Source: Massilia sp. Root418 (lineage in GTDB: Bacteria > Pseudomonadota > Gammaproteobacteria > Burkholderiales > Burkholderiaceae_D). Taken from it: DNA of 64,000 nucleotides. Shown piece after piece: positions 45,406 through 54,243 of this stretch; within the stretch, counting starts at the first letter, position 1; every line of letters starts with the position of its first letter. The stretch spans positions 283,218-347,217 of the forward strand of contig NZ_LMEC01000022.1 in the NCBI RefSeq assembly GCF_001425265.1, given 5' to 3'. The notes below the pieces were generated by a model, which made no database searches, was not told where the DNA came from, and was given only the letters and a program-made list of their open reading frames with translations. The translations under genes and the position numbers were made by a program.

Positions 45406-45765
45406 ATGCCTTATGTCGATGGATTTGTATTGCCGGTTCCCACGAAGAATCTGGATGCGTACAAGAAGATGTCCAACGCCTGCGGCGCCATCTGGCGCGA
45501 GTACGGGGCGCTGGAATACCGCGAGTGCGTGGGCGACGATGTGAAGCCCGGCCAGCACACTTCGTTCCCGCAGGCAGTGAAGCTGGAGGAGGGCGAGACG
45601 GTGGTGTTCTCGTGGATTATTTACGAATCGCGCGCCAAGCGCGACGAGATCAACGACAAGGTGATGAAGGACCCGCGCCTGGCCGACTGGATGAAGCCGG
45701 AGAGCATGCCCTTCGACGGCAAGCGCATGTTCTGGGGCGGCTTTGAAATGATCATTGATCTCTAG
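45406..45765 (+). CDS. DUF1428-family protein
   Basis: 119 residues from the ATG at 45406, after GAAGGAGACAGCC. The start MPYVDGFVLPVPTKNLDAY and end GGFEMIID are the family marks. The fold is expected to be a dimeric alpha-beta barrel; no activity is established. The frame further upstream is a shadow of the regulator gene. It overlaps the next, convergent gene by four bases. Confidence 0.9.
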   Translation: MPYVDGFVLPVPTKNLDAYKKMSNACGAIWREYGALEYRECVGDDVKPGQHTSFPQAVKLEEGETVVFSWIIYESRAKRDEINDKVMKDPRLADWMKPESMPFDGKRMFWGGFEMIIDL

Positions 45766-46376
45766 CCATCGCCGACCAGCGCCAACTGCGCGCGCAGTGT
45801 GTCGATCAGCGCGTGGCGGGAACTGCGCGCGCGTTCGTGCGGCGCGAAGGGCGAGCTGGCCAGGTCCAGCAGGTCGATGGCCGCCAGCAGGCACTCGCGC
45901 CGTGCGCCGTCCAGGTCCGCCACGCCGTGCGGCGCGAGGCTGCGGATGGTGGCGGCGGCCAGTTCCTTGGCCGCGATATCCTCCGGTAGGCCCGAGCGCG
46001 TGCACAGGCCGTAGGTGCCGCTCAGGAAGTGGCGCCACTCTTCGCGCAGGTCCGGCTGGTGCGCCGCGCCGCCCAGCGCTTCCAGCCGCGCCAGATAGCG
46101 TCCGGCGAACACGCGGAACCCGTCCTCCTCGTGCACCAGCGCGCGCACCGTACCGGCCCATTTGACGCAGCCGTGCGCATAGTAGCGCGCGCTGGCTTGT
46201 TCAGCATGCGCGCCGAAATAGGATATGCAGCCGATATCGAGCCGCAGCGTGTAGGAAGGCTGCGGCATCAGCCGCCGCGCCTGCAGGTCCGTCAGCGTGG
46301 GGGCGGTCAGGCCGCTGGCAGAGAGCAGCGCTGATTCGTCGAGGTAGGCGTCTTCAAGGTAGCGTATCAGTTCCAT
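45762..46376 (-). CDS. Hypothetical protein, possibly DUF6058-like
   Basis: 204 residues, starting MELIRYLEDAYLDESALLSASGL, with no signal or membrane part. A central part has several aromatic and His residues (YYAHGCVKWAG). The sequence resembles what I recall of the DUF6058 family, but this assignment is tentative and no function is known. Its stop overlaps the DUF1428 gene end. Confidence 0.6.
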   Translation of the reverse strand: MELIRYLEDAYLDESALLSASGLTAPTLTDLQARRLMPQPSYTLRLDIGCISYFGAHAEQASARYYAHGCVKWAGTVRALVHEEDGFRVFAGRYLARLEALGGAAHQPDLREEWRHFLSGTYGLCTRSGLPEDIAAKELAAATIRSLAPHGVADLDGARRECLLAAIDLLDLASSPFAPHERARSSRHALIDTLRAQLALVGDG

Positions 46377-46470
46377 GCCGGCTCCGTACAGTGATCGATG
46401 GCGCTCACTGTACGGGGCTGGCTGCAGGCTCGCTTCGGCCTGCGGCGAAACGTGGAATGCGCGGAAAATA

Positions 46471-48312
46471 TCAGAGCACTGCGCGTACTGCGCCGCGCAG
46501 CGCGTTGCAGATGACGATGTCCTCGGCCTGCTCCAGCATGGCGCGCGTGATCACGCGTTCGGCGGCGTTCCAGGCCGGGTCGTCCAGCATGGCGGCGCGC
46601 ATCACGCCGGGCAGCAGGCCGCTGGCCAGCGGCGGCGTGTACCAGCGGCCGTCCAGCTTGACGAACACGCTGCTGCGGCCGCCCTCGGCCAGCTCGCCGC
46701 GCTCATTGAAGAACAGCGTGTCGAAAGCGCCCTGCGCTTCGGCCGCGCGCCAGGCTGCATCGTAGCGCGCGCGCAGATTGGTTTTATGGCGCAGGAACAG
46801 CTCGCCGCTGTCGATGGTCTCTGTGGACAGCAGCACCCGCACCGGCTCCGCCAGCGGCGCCAGCGCGCCTTGCTGCACGGCGAAGGCGCCGGCCTGGTTC
46901 AGCGCCAGGCGCAAGCGCGTGGGCGTACCGGGCGCCATCATGTTGCAGGCCATGGCGATGTAGGCGCGCGCCGCGTCCGCGTCGTAGGCGAAGCCGAAGT
47001 AGCGCGCGGACGCGCCCAGGCGCCGCAAGTGCCGTTCCAGGTTGCGCACGCCGTGTTCGCGCGTGGCATACATGGTTTCGAACAGCTCGAAGTCGTTGGA
47101 CAGGCCGGTGAGGAAGCGCGCCTTCAGCTGACATTCGGCGAATTCGTCGTTGGCCTCGCTGTCGTAGACGATGCCGGCGCCCACGCCCATTTCGCCGCGC
47201 CGCACGCCGGATGCCGTGCCGTCGGCCGGCGCCTGCAGCGCCAGCGTGCGGATCGGCACCGACATGCAGAAGTCGCCCACGCCGTGGTCCGAAGGCTGGA
47301 ACCAGCCGATGGCTCCGGTGTACAGGCCGCGCGGCGCCGGCTCCAGTTCGGCGATGATCTCCATGGTGCGCCGCTTGGGCGCGCCGGTGATGGAGCCGCA
47401 GGGATAGAGCGCTGCGAAGATGGCGGCCATGTCCACGTCTTCGCGCAGCCTGGCGCGCACGGTGGAGGTCATCTGCAGCACGCTGCTGTAGCGCCGCACC
47501 TCGAACAGCGCCGGTACTTCCACCGTGCCGGTCTGCGCGATGCGGCCGATGTCGTTGCGCAGCAGGTCTACGATCATCAGGTTTTCGGCGCGGTTCTTGG
47601 GGTCCGCCGCCAGCGCCGCTGCGCGCCGCGCGTTCTCGGCCTCGTCGCCGCCCGCCGCTGCGGGCGCCGTGCCTTTCATGGGCCGCGCGGTCAGCTCGCC
47701 GCCGGCATGGCGCACGAACAGTTCCGGCGACAGCGACAGCACCGCCGTGCCGTCGTCCAGCGCCACCAGTGCGCCGTAGGGCACCGGCTGGCGCGCGCGC
47801 AGGCGCTCGTACAGGCCGAAGATGGAGCCGAAGGCGTCGAAGCGCAAACGGTAGGTGTAATTCACCTGGTAGGTGTCGCCCGCCGCGATATACTCGCGAA
47901 TGCGGTGGATGGCGTCGGTGAACCGGGCCTGGTCCACATTGGCGCGCACGTCCGCGATGCCGGCCGGGGTTGCGTCGGCTTCCGAACACGACGCCAGCCA
48001 GGCCCCCACCTCGGCCTGCGACAGCAGGTCGCAGCGGTTGAAAATCAGGATCTGTGCCAGCGGCTGCTCCGCCGGCGCGGCCGGCATGCCGGCGATGTGC
48101 GCGCCCAGCTCGTAGGTGCACAGGGTGACCGCGTGCTGGCCGTTGCCCAGCGCGGTTTCCATCTGTTCGAGGATGCGGTGCCAGCCGGCCAGGTCATGGC
48201 AGCGCAGGGTCGCCGCGTGGCTGGTGTACAGGCGCGAGCGCGCCGTCGCCATGCCGTCCGGGCTGGCATCGTCCAGCAATGCGAAGCACTGCGCACTGGT
48301 ATTAACGTTCAT
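46471..48312 (-). CDS. pabB: Bifunctional aminodeoxychorismate synthase component I / 4-amino-4-deoxychorismate lyase
   Basis: 613 residues. The N-terminal ~390 residues are a chorismate-binding enzyme, with RPMKGTAP, the segment ENLMIVDLLRNDIGRI and GSITGAPK. The C-terminal ~220 residues are a class IV PLP enzyme; LFLRHKTN carries the likely Schiff-base Lys. The fusion makes 4-aminobenzoate for folate from chorismate when a PabA glutaminase supplies ammonia. It follows slmA by ten bases on the same strand. Confidence 0.93.
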   Translation of the reverse strand: MNVNTSAQCFALLDDASPDGMATARSRLYTSHAATLRCHDLAGWHRILEQMETALGNGQHAVTLCTYELGAHIAGMPAAPAEQPLAQILIFNRCDLLSQAEVGAWLASCSEADATPAGIADVRANVDQARFTDAIHRIREYIAAGDTYQVNYTYRLRFDAFGSIFGLYERLRARQPVPYGALVALDDGTAVLSLSPELFVRHAGGELTARPMKGTAPAAAGGDEAENARRAAALAADPKNRAENLMIVDLLRNDIGRIAQTGTVEVPALFEVRRYSSVLQMTSTVRARLREDVDMAAIFAALYPCGSITGAPKRRTMEIIAELEPAPRGLYTGAIGWFQPSDHGVGDFCMSVPIRTLALQAPADGTASGVRRGEMGVGAGIVYDSEANDEFAECQLKARFLTGLSNDFELFETMYATREHGVRNLERHLRRLGASARYFGFAYDADAARAYIAMACNMMAPGTPTRLRLALNQAGAFAVQQGALAPLAEPVRVLLSTETIDSGELFLRHKTNLRARYDAAWRAAEAQGAFDTLFFNERGELAEGGRSSVFVKLDGRWYTPPLASGLLPGVMRAAMLDDPAWNAAERVITRAMLEQAEDIVICNALRGAVRAVL

Positions 48313-48321
48313 GTTTCTTGT

Positions 48322-48897
48322 TCAGTTCAGCAGCAGCGCAATCTGGACTGCGGCGTCCTGCGCGGGGTTCAGCTTGAAGCCGCTCTTGGCGTAGCGGTGC
48401 CAGCGGCCCGCCACATAGCTTACCAGCATGGCCGCGCGCGCCGCCACGTCGGCCTCGTGGCCGTGGCCGGTGCTGGCGGCCAGGCGCAAGGCCTGTTTCA
48501 GCGCCAGCTCCACGCGGTCGTAGAACTGGTTCATGCGCGCCTGCAGGCGCTCGTCCTCGTTGACCAGCGCGTCGCCGATCAGCACCCGCGTCATGCCGGG
48601 ATTGCTGCTGGCGAACTGCAGCAGCATGCCGACGATGCCGCGCGCCTGCGCCAGGCCGTGTTCCTCGCGCTCGGCGATCTGGTTGATCAGGCCGAACACG
48701 GTGGCCTCGATGAACTCGATCAGCCCCTCGAACATTTGCGCCTTGCTGGCGAAATGGCGGTACAGGGCCGCTTCGGAAAATTCCAGTTTGCGGGCCAGGG
48801 CGGCGGTGGTGATCTTTTCGCCTTTGGGCTGCTCCAGCATCTCGGCCAGAGCCTCCAGAATTTGTTGCCTGCGTTGGCCTGGCGGTGTGCTTGCCAT
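48322..48897 (-). CDS. slmA: Nucleoid occlusion factor SlmA (TetR family)
   Basis: 191 residues from the ATG at 48897; the frame to 49056 runs into the nucleotidase gene and is not used. The helix-turn-helix KITTAALARKLEFSEAALYRHFASKAQMFEGLIEFIE is nearly the diagnostic SlmA sequence. SlmA binds DNA sites around the chromosome and stops FtsZ ring assembly over the nucleoid. The place between the nucleotidase and pabB, near argB, is common in Burkholderiales. Confidence 0.94.
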   Translation of the reverse strand: MASTPPGQRRQQILEALAEMLEQPKGEKITTAALARKLEFSEAALYRHFASKAQMFEGLIEFIEATVFGLINQIAEREEHGLAQARGIVGMLLQFASSNPGMTRVLIGDALVNEDERLQARMNQFYDRVELALKQALRLAASTGHGHEADVAARAAMLVSYVAGRWHRYAKSGFKLNPAQDAAVQIALLLN

Positions 48898-48917
48898 GGG
48901 ATCTCGATCGGAAAAGG

Positions 48918-49649
48918 TTAGCGCAGCCGGGACAGGCGCGCAGGCAGATGCCTTACGGATTTTACTTTGACATCGACCCAAGCGGGGCGAATTAGTCGCT
49001 TTGGCACATGGGCCGCGCCGATCGGATCGGCCACTTTCAGGTATTGCGTCACCCACGCCGTGCGCATGCCCAGGCCGTGCGCGGTGCGCAGGTTGGCCAG
49101 CGTGTCCTCCACCAGGATGCAGCGCGCCGGCGTCACGCCCTGCTTGCGCACCAGGTTGCGCAGCATCAGGCGCGAAGGCTTGGGCCGCAGCTGGCGGTGG
49201 ATGCGCATCGATTCGATGGCAATGTGATGCGAGAAGTGGCGGTGCAGCCCCATGTGGCGCAGCACCATGGCCGAGTAGCGGTGCGGCGCGTTGGTGAGCA
49301 GGACCTTGCGGCCGGGCAGGGCGCGCAGCAGCCGCCCCAGGCCTTTTTCGGCCCGTATCATCTGCGCCAGGTTGGGCATGTGGTGCGTCTCGTGCAGGAA
49401 GTGCTCGGAGCGCACGCCATGGTGCTTCACCAGGCCCAGCAAGGTGGCGCCGTAGCGTTGCCAGTACAGCTTGCGCGCCGCGTTCACCTCGTCCGCGCCG
49501 GCCGGCGTGCCTTCCTTGCCCAGCACGCGCGCGATGTAGGCGTTCATGTTGGCGGTAATGGCCGGGAATATGGCATGCGACGCGTTGTGCAGCGTATTGT
49601 CCAGATCAAACAGCCACACAGGTGCCCGGGTGGAAGGTTTATTATTCAC
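48918..49649 (-). CDS. HAD-family pyrimidine 5'-nucleotidase
   Basis: 243 residues. The HAD motif I is WLFDLDNTLHNAS, motif II is KVLLTNAPHRY, and motif IV lies in CILVEDTLANLRTAHGLG. The helical cap matches the SDT1/YjjG-like nucleotidases. It removes phosphate from pyrimidine nucleotides. The C-terminal tail is basic (VKSVRHLPARLSRLR). It precedes slmA by 20 bases and diverges from the TraB gene. Confidence 0.9.
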   Translation of the reverse strand: MNNKPSTRAPVWLFDLDNTLHNASHAIFPAITANMNAYIARVLGKEGTPAGADEVNAARKLYWQRYGATLLGLVKHHGVRSEHFLHETHHMPNLAQMIRAEKGLGRLLRALPGRKVLLTNAPHRYSAMVLRHMGLHRHFSHHIAIESMRIHRQLRPKPSRLMLRNLVRKQGVTPARCILVEDTLANLRTAHGLGMRTAWVTQYLKVADPIGAAHVPKRLIRPAWVDVKVKSVRHLPARLSRLR

Positions 49650-49675
49650 AGCTAAGCTCAGTACAAAAGGTATAC

Positions 49676-50596
49676 ATGCGACGCCAGATTATAGTGATGT
49701 TTTGCAGTCTCTTGCTGCTGCTGCCCGGCGGCGCCGGCGCGCAGAGTCCGGCGCCTCAGGCCCAGGTGCCGAACCGGGGGGCGCTGTTCAAGCTGGAGCA
49801 GGGCGGACATACAGCTTACCTGTTTGGCACCATCCACGTCGGCGCCGCCGATTTTTATCCGCTGGAGCCGCGCGTGATGCAGGCCTTGCAGCGCGCCACC
49901 GTGCTGGCGCTGGAAGTCGACCCGCTCGGCGACCCCGCCAAGATCGGCAACGCGGTGCGCCAGCACGGCCTGTACCAGCGCGGGCGCGGTCCGGCGTCCG
50001 CCGAACTGCCCGCGCCATACCGGCCGCGCCTGGAGCGCCTGCTGCGCCGCTTTTCCATCGCCGACGAATCGGTGGCGGCTATGAAGCCGTGGATGCTGGC
50101 CAGCCTGCTCACCGTGAGCGAGTTCGCGGCGCAGGGCTACGACGCCGGCCTGGCGGTGGACGCGTGGCTGTCGCAGCAGGCCCGCGCGCGCAAGCTGCGC
50201 GTGGTGGAACTGGAATCGGTGGCGGGCCAGATGGCGCTGTTCGACCGCATGACCATGGCCGAGCAGGCCCTGTTCCTGCAAGAGGGCATCGCCGCGATCG
50301 AGGACCAGGAACAGGCCGCGCAGGCGCGCGAGATCGCCAGCGCCTGGCGCAACGCCGACGCGGCCGCGCTCGATGCGCTGGCGCGCAAAGCCGCCAGCGA
50401 CGATACCTTCTCGGGCCGCTTTGTGCAGAAGGTGCTGCTGGACGGACGCAATCCCGCGCTGGCGGACAATGTGGTGAAACTGATGGCGCGCGAAAAAGAC
50501 AGCCTGGTGGCGATCGGCATCCTGCATCTGGTGGGCACGGGCAGCGTACCGGAATTGCTGAAGCAGCGCGGTGTTGCGGTGGAGCGGATCTACTAA
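49676..50596 (+). CDS. TraB/GumN family protein, secreted
   Basis: 306 residues from the ATG at 49676. A signal peptide (MFCSLLLLLPGGAGAQ) is followed by LEQGGHTAYLFGTIHVGAADFYPL, the GTIHVG motif of this family. GILHLVGTGSVPELLKQRG closes the protein. The family is distantly related to metal-dependent TIKI proteases; the activity of bacterial forms is not settled. The frame to 49622 lacks a ribosome site. Confidence 0.88.
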   Translation: MRRQIIVMFCSLLLLLPGGAGAQSPAPQAQVPNRGALFKLEQGGHTAYLFGTIHVGAADFYPLEPRVMQALQRATVLALEVDPLGDPAKIGNAVRQHGLYQRGRGPASAELPAPYRPRLERLLRRFSIADESVAAMKPWMLASLLTVSEFAAQGYDAGLAVDAWLSQQARARKLRVVELESVAGQMALFDRMTMAEQALFLQEGIAAIEDQEQAAQAREIASAWRNADAAALDALARKAASDDTFSGRFVQKVLLDGRNPALADNVVKLMAREKDSLVAIGILHLVGTGSVPELLKQRGVAVERIY

Positions 50597-50644
50597 GGGG
50601 GATTTACTGCGGAAGGGTGCTGCGGGACGGTGCTGCGAGAAGAA

Positions 50645-50720
<76 letters not shown>

Positions 50721-50762
50721 TACACATCGGCGGTGCAAGTGGCTTTCAGCACCGCCAAAACT

Positions 50763-51689
50763 TTAGTGAGACCGGATCATAGTGCCAAAAGCCTGTTCCG
50801 TCAAGACTTCCAGCAACAAAGAATGCTCGATGCGGCCGTCGATGATGTGCACCGTGTTCACGCCCGATTTGGCAGCGTCCAGTGCTGAGGAAATTTTAGG
50901 CAGCATGCCGCCGGAGATGGTGCCGTCGGCGAACATCTCGTCGATCTCGCGTGCCGACAGGTCGGTCACCAGGTTGCCGTTCTTGTCCTGCACGCCGGCG
51001 ATATTGGTCATCATGATCAGCTTTTCGGCTTTCAGGATTTCCGCGATCTTGCCGGCCACCACGTCGGCGTTGATGTTGTACGCCTGGCCATCCTGGCCGA
51101 AGCCGATCGGCGAAATGATGGGAATGAAGGCGTCGTCCTGCAGGGCTTTCACCACGGCCGGGTTGATCGCGTCGATCTCGCCGACGAAGCCGATGTCCAG
51201 GAACTGGCCTGGATTTTCGCGGTCCGGCATGGCCATCTTGCGCGCGCGGATCAAGCCGCCGTCCTTGCCGGTCAGGCCCACCGCCTGGCCGCCGTAATGG
51301 TTAATCAGCATCACGATATCCTGCTGCACTTCGCCGCCCAGCACCCACTCCACCACTTCCATGGTTTCTTCGTCGGTGATGCGCATGCCCTGCACGAACG
51401 TGCCCTGCTTGCCGATTTTCTTGAGCGCATTGTCGATCTGCGGACCGCCGCCGTGCACCACCACCGGATTCATGCCCACCAGCTTCAACAGGATCACATC
51501 GCGCGCGAAGCCATGTTTCAGGCGCTCGTCGGTCATCGCGTTGCCGCCGTATTTGATGACGATGGTCTTGCCATGGAAATTGCGGATGTAGGGCAGCGCC
51601 TCGGCCAGAATCTGCGCCTTGATTGCGGGGGACACCGCAGTCAGGTCGTCAGAGGGTACGGCCAGGGTCAAATTGGTGAGTTGGGTCAT
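50763..51689 (-). CDS. argB: Acetylglutamate kinase
   Basis: 308 residues. The N-terminal KTIVIKYGGNAMTD is the phosphate-binding segment, VVHGGGPQID binds the acetylglutamate part, and the end MLPKISSALDAAKSGV is typical. It phosphorylates N-acetylglutamate, the second step of arginine synthesis. The N-terminal helix suggests the arginine-sensitive hexameric form, but this is inference. The gene lies 42 bases downstream of the tRNA on the other side of their common strand. Confidence 0.96.
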   Translation of the reverse strand: MTQLTNLTLAVPSDDLTAVSPAIKAQILAEALPYIRNFHGKTIVIKYGGNAMTDERLKHGFARDVILLKLVGMNPVVVHGGGPQIDNALKKIGKQGTFVQGMRITDEETMEVVEWVLGGEVQQDIVMLINHYGGQAVGLTGKDGGLIRARKMAMPDRENPGQFLDIGFVGEIDAINPAVVKALQDDAFIPIISPIGFGQDGQAYNINADVVAGKIAEILKAEKLIMMTNIAGVQDKNGNLVTDLSAREIDEMFADGTISGGMLPKISSALDAAKSGVNTVHIIDGRIEHSLLLEVLTEQAFGTMIRSH

Positions 51690-51801
51690 GGCGAATCCGG
51701 TAAAAAGGTGAGCGATTTTAAGTCAAAAGCTGGCTTCCAGCACGCATTATAGGGCCTTTTGCTGTTGTAATTTCCGGGACGTTCCGCTAGGCTGGCGCGA
51801 A

Positions 51802-52383
51802 ATGAATTCCACGCCGCCATCCACCCAATCGCTCCATAGCCAGCTGGAGGCCATGCGGCCCCAGCTCGTCCGCTTCGCACTGTTGCAATTGCGGAATGAA
51901 TCGCTGGCTGAAGACGCCGTGCAGGACACGCTGATCGCCGTACTGGAACAGCCGGAGCGCTTCCAGGGCCAGTCTTCCCTGCGCACCTACGTCACCGGCA
52001 TCCTGAAATACAAGATCATCGACAACCTCCGCGCCGCCACGCGCGAGCGCCAGATCGATACGGCCGAGGACCAGTCCGAGGACGATGCCATCGACGCGCT
52101 GTTTGCCGCCGACGGCCACACGGTGGAAATGCCGCGCCAGTGGGGCGATCCGGACCGCACCCTGGAGCAGAAGGATTTTTTCAAGGTGCTGGAAGTGTGC
52201 CTGGAGAAGCTGCCGGCCAAGAATGCGCGCGTTTTCATGATGCGCGAGTGGCTGGAGCTGGAAACGGAAGAAATTTGTAAGGAATTGGCGATTACTTCGG
52301 CTAATGCCTGGGTGCTGCTGTACCGCGCGCGCTTGCGCCTGCGCGAATGCCTGGACCTGAACTGGTTCGGCGCACGGGGATAA
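51802..52383 (+). CDS. ECF-type RNA polymerase sigma factor
   Basis: 193 residues. Region 2 covers MRPQLVRFALLQLRNESLAEDAVQDTLIAVLE, with SLRTYVTGILKYKIIDNLR recognising the -10 box. Region 4 lies in LEKLPAKNARVFMMREWLELETEEICKELAITSANAWVLL. The form is that of the small group with a soluble zinc-finger partner encoded next. The start ATG follows GCTGGCGCGAA, a weak ribosome site. Confidence 0.92.
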   Translation: MNSTPPSTQSLHSQLEAMRPQLVRFALLQLRNESLAEDAVQDTLIAVLEQPERFQGQSSLRTYVTGILKYKIIDNLRAATRERQIDTAEDQSEDDAIDALFAADGHTVEMPRQWGDPDRTLEQKDFFKVLEVCLEKLPAKNARVFMMREWLELETEEICKELAITSANAWVLLYRARLRLRECLDLNWFGARG

Positions 52384-52387
52384 CCAT

Positions 52388-52579
52388 ATGGACCGACTCA
52401 AACCTACTTGCAAGGAAGTGCACCGGCTGGTGTCCGAAGGCATGGACCGCGAACTGTCGCTGGTGGAACGCACGCGCATGCGCCTGCACCTGATGGTGTG
52501 CGGCGCCTGCACGCGTTTCAACAACCAGATGGACACCCTGCGCAAGGCCATGCGGATATTCCCCGGAGACGAGCCGTGA
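52388..52579 (+). CDS. Short zinc-finger putative anti-sigma factor
   Basis: 63 residues, MDRLKPTCKEVHRLVSEGMD at the start. His and Cys are arranged C8, H31-like (HLMVC), CGAC, as in zf-HC2 anti-sigma domains. No membrane helix is present, so the protein should stay in the cytosol and bind the sigma factor, four bases upstream. Its stop overlaps the start of the next small gene (GTGA). Confidence 0.78.
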   Translation: MDRLKPTCKEVHRLVSEGMDRELSLVERTRMRLHLMVCGACTRFNNQMDTLRKAMRIFPGDEP

Positions 52580-52782
52580 GCGTCTGCAAACGCTGCGGCG
52601 CGGAATTCAGCTGCGCCATGGTGGACGGCAGCGACGGCAGCCCATGCTGGTGCACCGCCGTCCCCCCCGCGGTGCCCGTCCCCGGTCCCGAAACCGACCT
52701 GACCTGCTGGTGCCCCGCCTGCCTGAAAGCACACATCGCCCAGCGCCAGCCCCGAACGGACCCGAACCGTAGGGCGGGTTAG
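52576..52782 (+). CDS. Cysteine-rich CWC family protein
   Basis: 68 residues from the GTG at 52576 that overlaps the upstream stop. Eight Cys lie in CKRCG, SC, CWC, and CWCPACL patterns, marks of the Cys-rich CWC family. It probably binds zinc. The last codons run into a REP-like repeat (copy 5), so the C-terminus is coded partly by repeat DNA. Confidence 0.75.
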   Translation: MSVCKRCGAEFSCAMVDGSDGSPCWCTAVPPAVPVPGPETDLTCWCPACLKAHIAQRQPRTDPNRRAG

Positions 52783-52799
52783 CGCAGCTTAACCCGCCA
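52768..52799. repeat. REP-like palindrome, copy 5
   Basis: CCGTAGGGCGGGTTAGCG and TAACCCGCC with a four-base centre. It overlaps the 3' end of the CWC gene and lies 17 bases before the end of the convergent esterase gene, where it may act as a two-way transcription barrier. Confidence 0.8.
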
Positions 52800-52815
52800 C
52801 CGCCGCCGCAACCGC

Positions 52816-54216
52816 CTACCCTGCCACAGTCCGGAAAAACCGCATCATCTCCCTGCTCGCATCGGGCCCCTTGCCGTCGGTATAACTGCCCGCCGCGCTG
52901 CCGCCCGACCACGCGTGTCCCGCCCCGTGCACCACCCAATGTTCCCCCAGCGGCGTACCGTCCGCGTGGCGGTGCGTGGTCACGGTATACCGGTGCCCAT
53001 TCGGCACGCTGCCCGCATCCGCTTCCGCCCTGGCCTGCGCCGTCCCGTGCGCGCGCAGCTTCTGCTCCATCACCTGCTCGCCGTTGCGCGGGTGGACCGT
53101 GCGGTCCTGGTCGCCGTGGAACACGATGATGGGCGGGCTCGCCCCTTCCGCATGCGCGGCCTTCGCCACATTGCCGGAGGCGCCGCGCTTCATCGCGCTC
53201 AGCGCCGACGGCAAATCCTGCGCGGACGCATACGGCAAGCCCGAATGCACGCCCACCGCCGCGAACAGATCCGGATACAGCGTGCCCACAATCACCGCCA
53301 TCGCGCCCCCTGCGGACAGGCCCGCCACGTACACCTGGCGCTCGTCCACCGGATACCCGGCGATCACCTGCTGCGCAATGCCGGCGATGATGGAAGGCTC
53401 GCCCTGGCCGCGCTGCTGGTCCAGCGCATTGAACCAGTTCCAGCACTTGTGGTTGTTGGCCTGCGGCGACTGCGCCGGATAGACCACGAAGCACTGCTTT
53501 TCCTCGGCCACCGCGTTCATTTGCGTGCCGGCCGCAAAATCGTCCGGGTCCTGCGTGCAGCCGTGCAGCATCACTAGCAGCGGCATGGCCTGGCCCTTGT
53601 ACGTGCTGGGGATGTACAGCTTGTAGCCGCGCGTGCCCGCATGGTTGGAGTAGCTGCCGCTGATGAACTGCGCGCCTTCCGGCACCGGCACCGTTTTGCC
53701 GCCGCCATGCATGCCAGGCAGATCGAAATTCGGCATCTCGAAATTGCCCAGGTCCAGGCCGGACGGCAGTTTGCCGCCATTCACGCCCAATTTACCCAAC
53801 AGGTCTTCAACGAAGGCTTGCGCGTTCGGTGGCATGTGCAGCATGCCGGACGGCGCGGCGCCAGGCGCTTCGGCGCGCGCCGATCCGCCGTGCGGCGGCG
53901 GCTGATCGGCGCTGGGCGCGGCCTGCGGCGCCGCCCGCGTTTCGCCCCAAGGCGCGGCTTGCGGAGCGGCGCGCTGCGCGCCGCCCGGCGGCGGGTTGAT
54001 GTCGCGCATCGGCGGCGCTTCCTGCGGCATGCCTGGTGGCACGCCCGGCGGCATGCCCGTCGCGGAGCGCGCCTGCTGCTTGCCGCCCAAATTCAGCCCG
54101 GCCAGCGCCTGCTGGATCGCTTCGGTGGCCGCTGCCGGCCCCTTGCCCGCGCCTTTGCCGAATAGTTGCTGCGTCGCCGCTCGTAGCTGGCTAAATAGCT
54201 GATGATTCAATTTCAT
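52816..54216 (-). CDS. PHB depolymerase-family esterase (cytosolic/LpqC-like)
   Basis: 466 residues. The first ~190 residues are Pro-, Ala- and Gly-rich with low complexity. The catalytic domain has MLHGCTQDPDDFA (oxyanion), the nucleophile box GLSAGGAMA and the His region HGAGHAWSGG, with FHGDQDRTVHPRNG before it. No classical signal peptide is visible. Proteins of this type cleave short-chain esters and perhaps PHB or feruloyl esters. A ribbon-helix-helix gene lies 27 bases upstream on the same strand. Confidence 0.85.
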   Translation of the reverse strand: MKLNHQLFSQLRAATQQLFGKGAGKGPAAATEAIQQALAGLNLGGKQQARSATGMPPGVPPGMPQEAPPMRDINPPPGGAQRAAPQAAPWGETRAAPQAAPSADQPPPHGGSARAEAPGAAPSGMLHMPPNAQAFVEDLLGKLGVNGGKLPSGLDLGNFEMPNFDLPGMHGGGKTVPVPEGAQFISGSYSNHAGTRGYKLYIPSTYKGQAMPLLVMLHGCTQDPDDFAAGTQMNAVAEEKQCFVVYPAQSPQANNHKCWNWFNALDQQRGQGEPSIIAGIAQQVIAGYPVDERQVYVAGLSAGGAMAVIVGTLYPDLFAAVGVHSGLPYASAQDLPSALSAMKRGASGNVAKAAHAEGASPPIIVFHGDQDRTVHPRNGEQVMEQKLRAHGTAQARAEADAGSVPNGHRYTVTTHRHADGTPLGEHWVVHGAGHAWSGGSAAGSYTDGKGPDASREMMRFFRTVAG

Positions 54217-54243
54217 GTCCTGCCCCTCAAGCGCCGTTGCACG

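Noticed and set aside
46375..48921. 848-residue open frame on the plus strand opposite pabB and slmA
   Set aside because: High GC makes long stop-free antisense frames. The frame is rich in His, Arg, Ala and Gln with no domain, and the opposite strand has clear enzymes.
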